In this document: positions 47,001-55,236 of the stretch, piece after piece
Position numbering within the stretch: position 1 is the stretch's first letter
How the letters are laid out: every line of letters starts with the position of its first letter
DNA from: Roseimarinus sediminis
GTDB taxonomy: Bacteria > Bacteroidota > Bacteroidia > Bacteroidales > Prolixibacteraceae
Direction: 5' to 3'
NCBI RefSeq assembly: GCF_050433125.1
Contig: NZ_JBNPXV010000014.1
Span: 1-64,000, forward strand
Length of the DNA: 64,000 nt
The notes under the pieces: model-generated
The model's database searches: none
Told to the model about the DNA's origin: nothing
What the model saw: only the letters and a program-made list of their open reading frames with translations
Program-made: the position numbers and the translations under genes

Positions 47001-50000
47001 ATCAGTGTTTCCAAAGGTTAGTGCATCCCCAAGTACTTTAATTTTATTTTGGTTATCAGTCCCCTCGATCCAATCATTGCTTCCAAAAAAGTTGTATGTC
47101 CCATCGTAACCCGAATAACTGGCCTGAGTGCCGTTAAAAGAATGTGCAGCTACATAAACACAAGATTCGGTGGAGATGTTGGGTTCGACTAAAGCAATTC
47201 CTGTTTTTACAGATTCACAAGCATTATCATCGGTCACAACAACATAGTATGTATTCTCGCCAAGACCGGTAAACTGATAGGTGGAGTTGTTATTGTTTGT
47301 GTTTGATGTTACCAGCGATCCTGAAGGATAAGTTCCGGTGTACAGTTCATAATTAAAGGGAGCGATACCACCCGTAAGGTTGATAGTGATTGAACCATCG
47401 GTTAGCGCAGCAGAAGGGTTGGAAGGGGTTGCAGTAATGACTATTTCAGCCGGCTCGGTAATTACAATGCTTACTGAATTGCTGTTGGCATTCAGATTGT
47501 CACGTGCCCTGACGGTATAAGTTCCGGGCAGAAGGTCTTCGAATACACCGGAAGACTGACTGGTTGAGAAATTATCGATGGAATAAATATAGGGCCCTGT
47601 ACCAAGAGTCGCCACCACTTCAAAGGCTCCGTCGTCGGCACCATAACAGGAGATTTGTGTGGTGCTTACTTCTGCGAGGTCGATTGAACCGGGGCCTAAC
47701 ACGGTAAAAGACTCTTCCCAGGTACAATCATTGGCATCTTTCACAGTGACGGTGTAAGTTCCTTCAGCTAATCCTGTAAGGTCTTCAATTTCCCCAAAAG
47801 TTCCTGAGCCATTGATGTGGTGCCAGTCGTAACTGTAAGGAGTATCTCCTCCGGCAGCGGTGATGTCGATCGCACCGTTGTTTCCGGTAGTAGCGTTGCT
47901 TACCGACGAAGCCGACAAATAAACATATTCAACCGTAAAGGTTGAGACATCGCTGATGGAGTCGCGGCATTCGGTGGGAACGCCTAAATCGGTGATAATG
48001 CAGCGGTACTCGTAATTGTCGAGCAGAGAGACATCTGAAATTAGTAAGCTGGAAGTGGTCGCACTGGTAGTGCTCATCGAGGTCTGGCTGTAAACTCCTG
48101 CATCGCTCAGATTGGTAAATCCGCTTCCCGAATTGTATTGCCATTGCACATTATAGGGGCCTTCTCCTGTCCACTCAACTGTTATGCTTGTCGGATCTCC
48201 ATAGCACAAGTCCTGATCGAAGGGCTGTGTGGTGATTTCCGGTGGTCCATAGGCATTGAAAGTAACAAAGGCAACACTTTGTGCTTCACAAGCGACCGAT
48301 GCTGTAATTCTTTCTGCTCTAATGTAAAAGGTTTCAGTACCGGCTGCTGCAAAAGGAAAAGTGTACAGGGTGATGGTTCCACCGGTTCCCAGCACGGAAT
48401 ATCCGGTGGAGTCACCGGCTGCATTCACAGGAGTATAAATAACCAACTGTTCACTGTTGGTCAATGTGATTTCACCGCTCAATGTAATGCATTCATTGTT
48501 TTGGGCTGCACTTATTACTGAAGAAGACAGATCAGGAACCTGACACTGAACCGTCGCTTCAAGATCAAAAGGACTGCTTTCGCATTGGCTTCCTTGTTGC
48601 AGCGAAACACTCAATGCCCCGCCAACATATAAATCACCGCTATAAGTTGGTGAGATGTCCACTGTGCCATTACCAGTTCCACTGGAAGTAAAAGTAGTTG
48701 TACCAATGGTGTAGCCATCAATCTGCAGGTTGATGGTATAGGAGGTGCTGGCTGTAAGTCCGTTATAATTGACTGGTACAGGGTCGGTGGTATCGTAAAT
48801 AGTTGCACCCAATGTAAATGTACCGCTAAGGGTGGTCGTGCCGTTAAGCGTTACCGCTGCTGAAAGCGGACTCACTGTTTCGCAGCCATTGCTGTTGGTG
48901 GCTGTGGCTGTAATTGCCTGTCCGGTTGAAGCAGAAGCAGATACACTCCATGCTCCTCCTGAAACCGTGGTTGTACCAACCAAGCCAGCATTCACATATA
49001 CTTGAATGGTGGTTCCGTCGGGTTCCACCGAATAACCCGAGATGGTGCTGATTGAAGAAGCACAAAGATCCACATCCACAACCGGTGGAGTAGTAACACC
49101 CTGTCCAACCAACACCCCGGTGGATGGATCAGACAAACAGGTTCCGGAACCTATTTGTTGAGCAGTGAGGGTTATATTACAGATTTCTTCTGGATTTACA
49201 TAAATTGACCAGGCACCGTTGGTCGTTAATATTTTTTCTCCAATTAATATTCCGTCTGCATACAAAAAGAGGGTTGCACCGGACACGCCTAATGTCCCTG
49301 TCACAACATCTGAATTAGGTGCTGTAGCATCGATTGCCGGTGCATTAATCGTACTGGTACAGTTTCCTACATTGAAATAGACTTTTGAAGAGGGACAGGT
49401 TGAAGGAGCTTGTGCAATTACATAGTAAGTATCGTCGCTCATACAGTTACCCTGCCCGCCACAGCCAATGTCAATGGTTCCGTTGGCAATATCGGCTGCA
49501 GAAATTGTATATGGATTGTTATCAGCCTTGTTACCAATCCATTCGGTATCATCGGCAGCATTGTAAACAGTGAACACTGTGAATTCGGGATAGTCAGCTA
49601 CATTTAAAATTGTAACACCTTTATTTCCATTGTCAATGGTTACGATACCCGGTATTTCGGTACAGTCAGAACCAACAAAGGTTAGGTTGCATGTACTTAA
49701 TGAAACCCCTTTACCCGGAGCAGTGGCAGTCGCGTTTAAAACATCTCCCGAAGTAAAAGGGCCCACACTTCCCAGTGACCAGGCGTTGCCTGAAACGGTG
49801 GTAGTGCCGATGGAAACATCGTTTAGGTAGACTTCAATTACGGTACCATTTGCCTCATTGCTTGAGCCACTTACCGAGGTTGCGCCTGTTGAGATAGGTC
49901 CCGTAATCGTCGGGCATTCACTCCGTATCAGCACCTCTTCTCCAGGAGGAGTGGGGGTTTGGTCTTCAATTAAATCTTCAAAAACATTGTCGAGATTGCT

Positions 50001-50756
50001 GCCTTCACTGGTGCCTCCCACATCCGACTGTGAATTTGATCCAATGCCCCCGTTGGGATTCATGGTGGTTAAAGCGGCATAACGTAAGGGGGTGCTGGAC
50101 GAAACGCCCAGAGCCGACAAGGGAACAAAGAAATCGTAAAAATAGTCGGGCGACGAGGAATTGGTGGTAAAGGCTATCGATTGCTGGTAGTTGGTGTCGC
50201 CGGTATACGAAGATGAAGCTGCAGGCTGACTGGCAGTTCCATCAATATTATAAACAAATACCCCAAAATTGGTCTGTAGCGAAACCTCTATTTCAAAACC
50301 AGGATTCCCGGTAACTGCATTGGGATCGGCATCGGCTCCTGTAAAGCCAAACTTTCCGTCGGTATCGATCAACATCGAATAGGTTTTCGAGTTGGGCGCA
50401 TAACCATCCAGGCGGAAGCGAAAAATCAGATTGTCACTGCCATCAATGTAAGTAAAGATAGCATTCTCTCCATCTTCGCTGGTTCCTACAATGTCATTAA
50501 AAGACCCGGAAGGGCCTTTTACCGGGTCACCCGAAGGATCGGGCCGAACAACAGTAACAACGGGTAGCTCAGTTTCAGTATGTTCATAGTCATTGGCAAC
50601 ATAACCGGTAGAATAAACCGAAGAATAACCATCGCCGTTAGGGTCGAGTACAGCAGCGCCGGTACCAGTGGCCGGCTTAATAATCAAACCCGGCGTCTGT
50701 GCCCGTGCTCCTGCTACAAGAAAAATAAATAAAAGTACAATTAACCCTGTGCGCAT
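44088..50756 (-). CDS. Giant secreted protein 3 (SprB-like repeats, HYR, Ig-like)
   Basis: 2222 aa with a clear signal peptide (MRTGLIVLLFIFLVAGARAQ). Residues about 20-270 are a beta-rich domain starting TPGLIIKPATGTGAAVLDPNGDGYSS. About 275-900 are repeated bacterial Ig-like modules (NGTVIEVYLNDVSIGTTTVSGNAWS type). SprB-like repeats lie at about 950-1195 and 1370-1450 (GDTPYSYDWHHINGSG, TYTVTVKDANDC). Further Ig-like modules (TLQWFSGSCGG, TTTYFVRYENTCG) follow. About 1995-2080 is an HYR-like domain (CPGTQTVNANYSGC, VWTATDACGNSSTC). Residues 2085-2222 are the diverged shared C-terminal domain ending AMPEVGAFN. SprB-like repeats are known from gliding adhesins; no gliding gene is nearby. Confidence 0.8.
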   Translation of the reverse strand: MRTGLIVLLFIFLVAGARAQTPGLIIKPATGTGAAVLDPNGDGYSSVYSTGYVANDYEHTETELPVVTVVRPDPSGDPVKGPSGSFNDIVGTSEDGENAIFTYIDGSDNLIFRFRLDGYAPNSKTYSMLIDTDGKFGFTGADADPNAVTGNPGFEIEVSLQTNFGVFVYNIDGTASQPAASSSYTGDTNYQQSIAFTTNSSSPDYFYDFFVPLSALGVSSSTPLRYAALTTMNPNGGIGSNSQSDVGGTSEGSNLDNVFEDLIEDQTPTPPGEEVLIRSECPTITGPISTGATSVSGSSNEANGTVIEVYLNDVSIGTTTVSGNAWSLGSVGPFTSGDVLNATATAPGKGVSLSTCNLTFVGSDCTEIPGIVTIDNGNKGVTILNVADYPEFTVFTVYNAADDTEWIGNKADNNPYTISAADIANGTIDIGCGGQGNCMSDDTYYVIAQAPSTCPSSKVYFNVGNCTSTINAPAIDATAPNSDVVTGTLGVSGATLFLYADGILIGEKILTTNGAWSIYVNPEEICNITLTAQQIGSGTCLSDPSTGVLVGQGVTTPPVVDVDLCASSISTISGYSVEPDGTTIQVYVNAGLVGTTTVSGGAWSVSASASTGQAITATATNSNGCETVSPLSAAVTLNGTTTLSGTFTLGATIYDTTDPVPVNYNGLTASTSYTINLQIDGYTIGTTTFTSSGTGNGTVDISPTYSGDLYVGGALSVSLQQGSQCESSPFDLEATVQCQVPDLSSSVISAAQNNECITLSGEITLTNSEQLVIYTPVNAAGDSTGYSVLGTGGTITLYTFPFAAAGTETFYIRAERITASVACEAQSVAFVTFNAYGPPEITTQPFDQDLCYGDPTSITVEWTGEGPYNVQWQYNSGSGFTNLSDAGVYSQTSMSTTSATTSSLLISDVSLLDNYEYRCIITDLGVPTECRDSISDVSTFTVEYVYLSASSVSNATTGNNGAIDITAAGGDTPYSYDWHHINGSGTFGEIEDLTGLAEGTYTVTVKDANDCTWEESFTVLGPGSIDLAEVSTTQISCYGADDGAFEVVATLGTGPYIYSIDNFSTSQSSGVFEDLLPGTYTVRARDNLNANSNSVSIVITEPAEIVITATPSNPSAALTDGSITINLTGGIAPFNYELYTGTYPSGSLVTSNTNNNNSTYQFTGLGENTYYVVVTDDNACESVKTGIALVEPNISTESCVYVAAHSFNGTQASYSGYDGTYNFFGSNDWIEGTDNQNKIKVLGDALTFGNTDLNNLTLSGTSDISRSIDLTGATLDNTTPTISFDYSLTRGPNANKDDFGIRMYVNNAASPAFNIPIGSAQVAADNITLDETSTNVTFIDGINTFRFEIYDVAGGKYEANSYFNIDNFSISFSKDIVSATVASPSTCNNGSIELDVSGGFSPYSFDWDTDAANDFDDDEDLSGLSAGTYGLIIRDSRGCETAEITEIVESAPLTASITAGDDPTCAGGGSNGTITATVADLGGGGPFIYKLIKGTSDTIATAISALSEKTFTGLNSGTYKVRVWDVNNCNTLTGTWDLSLPALSSALSAVSSTTMCAGNSVTVKVDISGGTSPYIVVLSNGQSFTNYTSGTEVEVSPSVSTTISVSSVTDAISCVSGSNTGPVAITVIPAPVAPSSVQSDRDGFCADDAGSITLTATGGTGTTLQWFSGSCGGTPVGTGSPLVLASPTSTTTYFVRYENTCGESSCNSVTVNVNGLPLAPASTGNQTVCAGNPNPALNVNVASGATADWYSTASGGTALATGTLSYTSGESAAGTYTYYAEARNTTSGCTSTSRTPVSLTINPLPTPVLTSSDADNTICSGESVTFTASGGSTYEFKINGITVQSNSASTSYTTSTLSDGDVVTVVVTSAQGCTATSAGLNFSVSVCNTPPVANNDSYSLTCTSEASGLDLLANDSDDSALDLTSVILDPTGAPVTAGNTYTDGEGNEWTVTTSGLLTVVPASACSSISTTYTVKDDTGQTSNTASITITFNDATAPVFSSCPGTQTVNANYSGCIYEVNGAEFDPVASDNCTVSSLTHNYDGGGSTLDGKLFPEGTTTVVWTATDACGNSSTCTYDVTVKSITVTVELVSSNNDCPELIANQGFNPENTSYDAGATEVIFRVTLNNSDATTWNLDYNIGATVDVRTGGLYPSPNPQSFNNYQVNNGTNTVDLIFYINNDPGNSITPVFTVTSVTDEWGCNYATDESTSVIIKAMPEVGAFN

Positions 50757-51087
50757 AGTAATAACTTCCGCCGGACCAGCAGTGAATAGTCATGTAATGA
50801 TCAATGCTCTGCAATCAGGCATCTTTTGTTCATCCACCCTGTAAACCCGTTAATTAGTCTGCTAGTAAACATCGTCGGACTGCTGTTTGTTCTTTGTTTC
50901 CTGTAATTTGTTCTCCATTCAGTCCGCTGATCAACAAATATAGGACAAACGAAATCAAAATGCACCATCCCTCTGGTGAATAATCAAGAAAACAGATTGT
51001 TGATTGTTTGTCTGATAGGAATTTTAAGTACGCAGTGCTTTGCTATTTTTAAGCCTTAATGCATCTTTGTGCCAAAATTGCAAAAAC
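50757..51087. other. Divergent intergenic region, giant protein 3 / tsaB
   Basis: 331 nt without a gene. On the minus strand TATATTTG (50942-50935) is a -7 candidate for giant protein 3, with a leader of about 180 nt and no good -33. On the plus strand TTTG (51039-51042), 19 nt and CATCTTTG (51062-51069) is a candidate tsaB promoter with one -7 mismatch. None of the composite repeats occurs here. Confidence 0.4.
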
Positions 51088-51798
51088 ATGTCTGGAATAC
51101 TTTGCCTGGAAAGCTCCACCGAAATTTGTTCAGTCGCCCTGGCCGATAAGGGGAAACTATTGGCTTTGAAGGAAGATCGCAGTGGAATGAATCATTCACG
51201 CCTGCTGACCGTCTTTATCGATGAAATACTAAGTGAGCAAAACTTATCAGTCAGTGCGCTCGATGCCGTGGCCGTGAGTGGCGGTCCGGGTTCGTATACC
51301 GGTTTGCGCATTGGGGTTTCGGCGGCCAAAGGACTTTGTTTTGGTGCCGGGCTGCCCCTCATTGCCATCAGTCCGCTCGAAGCCATGGCCCACGAAGTAA
51401 GGATCAACAGCCATCAGTACGGAATCGAATTGAACGAAAGCGATTTGCTGGTGCCCATGATCGATGCCCGCCGCATGGAGGTGTATTGCATGGTGAGCGA
51501 TGTCAACGGAAAACCGGTTCAGGAAGTGCAGGCCCTGGTCATCGACGAGGAAGCACTGAAGCAGTGGCCGCAACAGCGTTTGCTCTATTTTGGGAATGGG
51601 GCCGAAAAATGTCAGCCGGTATTAAGGGGCGAGAATTATCACTATGTCGATGGGGTCGTCGCTTCGGCCAAACACATGACTGCCCTGGCAGAAAAGAAAT
51701 TTCTGGCTGCCGACTTTGTCGATGTGGCCTACTACGAACCCTTCTACCTCAAAAACTTTATCGCCACCATCCCGCGCAAGAATGTGTTGGGGAGGTAG
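51088..51798 (+). CDS. tsaB: tRNA t6A biosynthesis protein TsaB
   Basis: TsaB, 236 aa when started at the ATG at 51088 (MSGILCLESSTEICSVAL); an upstream in-frame TTG would add 16 atypical residues. It is the inactive ASKHA-fold partner of TsaD in forming N6-threonylcarbamoyladenosine. Family segments: CLESSTEICSVAL, MNHSRLLTVFIDEIL and VAVSGGPGSYTGLRIGVSAAKGLC. Its stop codon is followed within a few bases by the purine-rich first module of the repeat family. It is not linked to tsaE (25741). Confidence 0.94.
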   Translation: MSGILCLESSTEICSVALADKGKLLALKEDRSGMNHSRLLTVFIDEILSEQNLSVSALDAVAVSGGPGSYTGLRIGVSAAKGLCFGAGLPLIAISPLEAMAHEVRINSHQYGIELNESDLLVPMIDARRMEVYCMVSDVNGKPVQEVQALVIDEEALKQWPQQRLLYFGNGAEKCQPVLRGENYHYVDGVVASAKHMTALAEKKFLAADFVDVAYYEPFYLKNFIATIPRKNVLGR

Positions 51799-51799
51799 G

Positions 51800-52290
51800 A
51801 AAGGAAAAAGTCAATAAGGAAAAAGAAAGCGATGGAAAGCGGTTGAAAAAGCTTGTTGGTTGTTGGTTGCTGGTTGGCGGTTGCTGGTTGCTGGTTGTCG
51901 GTTGCTGGTTGTCGGTGTGCGAATAGTGGAATGCTAACTTGCTTCGAAATGGAAAGCAATAGAAAAGGATTGAAAGCAATAGGAAGCAATTGAAAGCGAT
52001 GGGAAGCAATTGTCTTCACCTTTGCATGGAATGGAAATCTTCGCAATAGCTTTCTTATGAACTTATGTACTTATTCACTCAGGAACTCAGGAACTCAGGC
52101 ACTCAGGTACTCAAAAAAAACCACAATAGAAACAATAGGACACAATAGAAAAGGATTGAAAGCAATAGGAAGCAATTGGAAGCGATGGGAAGCAATTGTC
52201 TTCACCTTTGCATGGAATCGAAATCTTCGCAATAGCTTTCTTATGAACTTATGTACTTATTCACTCAGGAACTCAGGCACTCATGTACTC
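51800..52290. repeat. Composite degenerate tandem-repeat array (block 4, inverted)
   Basis: The same modules as blocks 1 and 2 in reverse complement: the purine-rich module right after the tsaB stop, a 7-nt array (TTGCTGG/TTGTCGG variants, about 51855-51925), the 10-nt array, the core complement CTTCACCTTTGC (about 52014 and 52199), CTTATGAACTTATG, and the 8-nt array (CAGGTACT variants, 52078-52110). Two passes are visible. The remaining bases to 52380 show nothing notable. Confidence 0.85.
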
Positions 52291-52380
52291 CGCCCAATGA
52301 CTTTCTGACTTTATCCTCTCAGGACTTAGTGTCGACAGACAAATTTTCTGCTTTGACGACATCCTGATTTTGAGTAATGA

Positions 52381-52752
52381 CTAAACAAGTGTTAATTCAG
52401 GTATTCGTTCAAAATGCTTTCTGTTGATTGTTTTTAGGGGCAAACGATACACCAATGCGCTGGCAGCGATGAAAATGTCCCTAAATTCAATGATTTTATT
52501 TGTTTTGCGCAAGTGATGGTATATTTGGCTGGACTTTTTTGCAACTACTAAATCAAATGGCAATACTGGAATGTCTTCTGTTAATATCCTGATATCGGCT
52601 TCTTTTTCCGGAGTTGGTGCACCCATGTATAATTCGTAAATAGTTACGGCAGATAGGTATAAGGGTATATCATCGGCTATACCGAACAGGGTGGTCGCCT
52701 TCTTGTTCTTTGCTCTCAGAAACTCAATGAATACCGATGTGTCAATTACCAT
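52381..52752 (-). CDS. PIN-domain toxin (VapC-like)
   Basis: 123 aa when started at the ATG at 52752 (MVIDTSVFIEFLRA), which overlaps the antitoxin stop in the ATGGTAA junction. Another ATG 15 nt upstream (52767) is also possible. PIN-domain acidic residues are visible in VIDTSVFIEF, in the AVTIYELYMG Glu region and in IIEFRDIFIAASALVYRLPLKTINRKHFERI near the C-terminus (FRDIFIAA with Asp). It is probably an Mg-dependent RNase toxin of a VapBC-type system paired with the overlapping upstream gene; the target RNA is unknown. Confidence 0.85.
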   Translation of the reverse strand: MVIDTSVFIEFLRAKNKKATTLFGIADDIPLYLSAVTIYELYMGAPTPEKEADIRILTEDIPVLPFDLVVAKKSSQIYHHLRKTNKIIEFRDIFIAASALVYRLPLKTINRKHFERIPELTLV

Positions 52753-52970
52753 TCCTGAACTTTCCATTGCCTGAATGCTTTTTGATTCTCTTCGAAAGCT
52801 TTGCAATCTTCAGCCGACCATGCAGAAACACCCAGGATCTTTTTCTTATACAAAGCCAGCTGATTGCTGTTTTCATTTTTTTGCCGGCTTAGCAAAATAT
52901 CCAGAAAATCATTGAGCTCCTGCTTTCTGCTTCTGCTTAATTTGTTGTATTTGATCGTGATATCATCCAT
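52746..52970 (-). CDS. Antitoxin of the VapBC-like pair
   Basis: 74 aa. The first half (MDDITIKYNKLSRSRKQELNDFLDILLSRQ) is a basic, helical DUF2281-like segment of the kind found in small antitoxins. The second half is acidic/aromatic (SAWSAEDCKAFEENQKAFRQWKVQEW) and probably wraps the toxin. It translates into the toxin gene with a 7-nt overlap, the usual antitoxin-first arrangement. It should bind and neutralise the PIN protein and may autoregulate; family assignment of this short protein is tentative. Confidence 0.75.
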   Translation of the reverse strand: MDDITIKYNKLSRSRKQELNDFLDILLSRQKNENSNQLALYKKKILGVSAWSAEDCKAFEENQKAFRQWKVQEW

Positions 52971-53216
52971 CGTTTTTTTACAAAGATATGAAAATACAAT
53001 GATTTGCTAAAGAGGAAAGTAATGGAAATCCGCCAGCTGGCGTACTGCTTACCTGCCCTGTGAAATTCGACGTAAGGAGAATATTTCTACGGGGCTGGTT
53101 GCTGGATGCTGGTTACTGGATGCTGGTTACTGGTTGCGAATAGTGGACTGCTAACTTGCTTCGCAATAGCTTTCTTATGAACTTATGCACTCAGGTACTC
53201 AGGAACTCAGGCACTC
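52971..53216. repeat. Composite repeat block (block 5), left arm around DUF3108 gene
   Basis: After about 80 nt without features, positions 53052-53216 carry the modules in reverse complement: hairpin element (53056-53096), 7-nt array (TTGCTGG, ATGCTGG, TTACTGG), GCGAATAGTGGACTGCTAAC, CTTTCTTATGAACTTATG, then the 8-nt array (CAGGTACT variants). It mirrors 54144-54302 on the other side of the DUF3108-like gene. Confidence 0.8.
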
Positions 53217-53277
53217 CCTCATTCCCTCCCTCTGGCTCAATATTTGTTTGAATACCGTACATTGTAAAACGGAAACC

Positions 53278-54000
53278 ATGAAACGAGCATTCATCATCAT
53301 ACTATGTATCGCTGCCCTGCTTCGGCTGGAGGCAAGGGAGCCGCTTGAGCGGATGGGCTTCGAGATTCGTTTTGGCCTTGTAAAAGGAGGAGCCGCCCTG
53401 TATGAACTGAGCGACACCCTCTACGACGGCAAACGCCATGTGCATTCACAGCTGCATGCCTACACCACCGGACTGGCCCATGTGCTCTACGAGGTCGACG
53501 ATCGTTTTAGCAGCATCATTCATCCGGACGATTTTCTTCCGGTAAAAGCCAACAAAGTACTGAGAGAGAAAAAATACCGCTTCAACAACGAGGTCATCTT
53601 TTACCATCCCGACAGTACCGCCTTCAGTCAGCGTTCGGGCTGGCATCCTGTGTCTCCGGGCGTGGGCGACGTGTCGGCCCTGCTGTTTACACTGCGTAAT
53701 ACAGGCTGGCTCGACCAACTGGTGGAAAACGAGCTCATTGAAATCTCGTTTTGGGATACCGACGAGTGCTACCCGCTTCAGCTTCGCTACACCGGAACCG
53801 ACATTATTACCACCCGCATAGGAAGCTTCGAATGTTACCGGCTCGAGCCGCTGCAGGTGGCCGGTCGTTTCTTTAACAAGAAAAATCCAATGAACATCTG
53901 GATCAGTACCGACGAACAAAAACTGCCCGTTTTGATGGAACTTAATTTCACCATCGGAACCGTCAAGTGCGAACTGGTAAGTTATCTGCCTGAAGGGTAA
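53278..54000 (+). CDS. DUF3108-like secreted protein
   Basis: 240 aa when started at the ATG at 53278 (MKRAFIIILCIAALLRLEA, a signal peptide); the longer ORF upstream is a translation of the repeat block. The body is predicted all-beta and fits the DUF3108 family of uncharacterised exported proteins: an early GFEIRFGLVKGGAALYELSD segment, a central SQRSGWHPVSPGVGDVSALLFTLR, and a late TTRIGSFECYRLEPL ... WISTDEQKLPVLMEL segment. The function is unknown; homologues are often periplasmic or outer-membrane linked. It is isolated between mirrored repeat blocks. Confidence 0.75.
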   Translation: MKRAFIIILCIAALLRLEAREPLERMGFEIRFGLVKGGAALYELSDTLYDGKRHVHSQLHAYTTGLAHVLYEVDDRFSSIIHPDDFLPVKANKVLREKKYRFNNEVIFYHPDSTAFSQRSGWHPVSPGVGDVSALLFTLRNTGWLDQLVENELIEISFWDTDECYPLQLRYTGTDIITTRIGSFECYRLEPLQVAGRFFNKKNPMNIWISTDEQKLPVLMELNFTIGTVKCELVSYLPEG

Positions 54001-54945
54001 GGAAAGTCATTGAGGAAAAAGTCAGAAAGTCATTGAGGAAAAAGTCAAAAGTTCATCCTGTGTCTTGCCCGAACAAACAGTAGAGACGCACTATCGTACG
54101 TCTGTCAGAAAGAAAATGGTCATTGTCCGGAAAGTTTTGGGCGGAGTACCTGAGTGCCTGAGTTCCTTAGTACCTGAGTGAATAAGTTCATAAGAAAGCC
54201 TTTTCGAAGCAAGTTAGCATTCCACTATCCGCAACCAGTAACCAGTAACCAGTAACCAGCCCCGTAGAAATATTCTCCTAAGGTCGAATTTCACAGGGCA
54301 GGCAACCAGCAACGAGCAACCAGCAACCAGCAACCAACAAGCTTTTTCAACCGCTTTCCATCGTTTCCAATTGCTTCCCATTGCTTTCATTCAATCCTTT
54401 TCTATTGCTTTCCACTATTCGCAACGAGCAACAAGCAACGAGCAACGAGCAACAAGCAACAAGCAACCCGCAACCAGCCCCGTAGAAATATTCTCCTAAG
54501 GTCGAATTTCACAGGCAGGCAACCAGCAACGAGCAACCAGCAACCAGCAACCAACAAGCTTTTTCAACCGCTTTCCATCGTTTCCAATTGCTTCCCATTG
54601 CTTTCATTCAATCCTTTTCTATTGCTTTCCACTATTCGCAACGAGCAACGAGCAACGAGCAACGAGCAACAAGCAACAAGCAACGCGCAACCAGCCCCGT
54701 AGAAATATTCTCCTAAGGTCGAATTTCACAGGCAGGCAACCAGCAACGAGCAACCAGCAACCAGCAACCAACAAGCTTTTTCAACCGCTTTCCATCGCTT
54801 CCAATTGCTTCCAATTGCTTTCAATCCTTTTGAGTAGCTTTCCACTTTCCACTATTCGCAACCCGCAACTCGCAACCCGCCCCGTAGAAATATTCTCCTA
54901 AGGTCGAATTTCACGGGGCAGGCAACCCGCATCCCTTTATGAAAC
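54001..54945. repeat. Composite repeat block (block 6), right arm and tandem 217-nt units
   Basis: The stretch opens with a decayed purine-rich module (GGAAAAAGTCA twice) and a decayed copy of the 28-nt palindrome (54080-54104). From 54144: 8-nt array, ATAAGTTCATAAGAAAGCC, GCAAGTTAGCATTCCACTAT, 7-nt array (AACCAGT/AACCAGC), then four copies of the hairpin element starting at 54260, 54478, 54695 and 54880. Between them lie 7-nt arrays (AACGAGC/AACCAGC/AACAAGC) and short 10-nt arrays. The larger unit repeats with a period of 217-218 nt. No gene seen. Confidence 0.85.
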
Positions 54946-55236
54946 CCAAGAACTAAGCAGTATGTTAAATCGATTTTGTCATAGATTGTATTAACTATGT
55001 AAAATAAAGAATAAGACCTAAAGGACTGATTCTTTGTTTTTATGTTAATATGGGATTTGGATTAAATTGATGCTGGCTGAGTATTTATTTTCAATTATTA
55101 TCCGTCTTTTGACAAACATCCTTCTTTTTTTCTCCAATATTTTCTTTTCTTTGTTTATTGTTGTCTTTTAAAGTTTTGATTAAGCAATCAATCAGGTGAG
55201 TATTATGTTATTCATCTGTTTAGATAACCTGGGTGG
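54946..55236. other. AT-rich leader before giant gene 4
   Basis: A 291-nt AT-rich spacer with no repeat modules and no ORF of note. No convincing TAnnTTTG promoter was found, although it must contain the start of the downstream transcript unless transcription enters from the repeats. Confidence 0.35.

Noticed and set aside
53185..53277. Upstream extension of the DUF3108-like gene
   Set aside because: The first 31 codons of the longer frame translate the 8-nt repeat array; the ATG at 53278 begins a proper signal peptide.
54144..54945. Possible CRISPR array
   Set aside because: Repeats are degenerate tandem units of 7-10 nt and about 217 nt with no unique spacers of 30-40 nt, and no cas genes are present.
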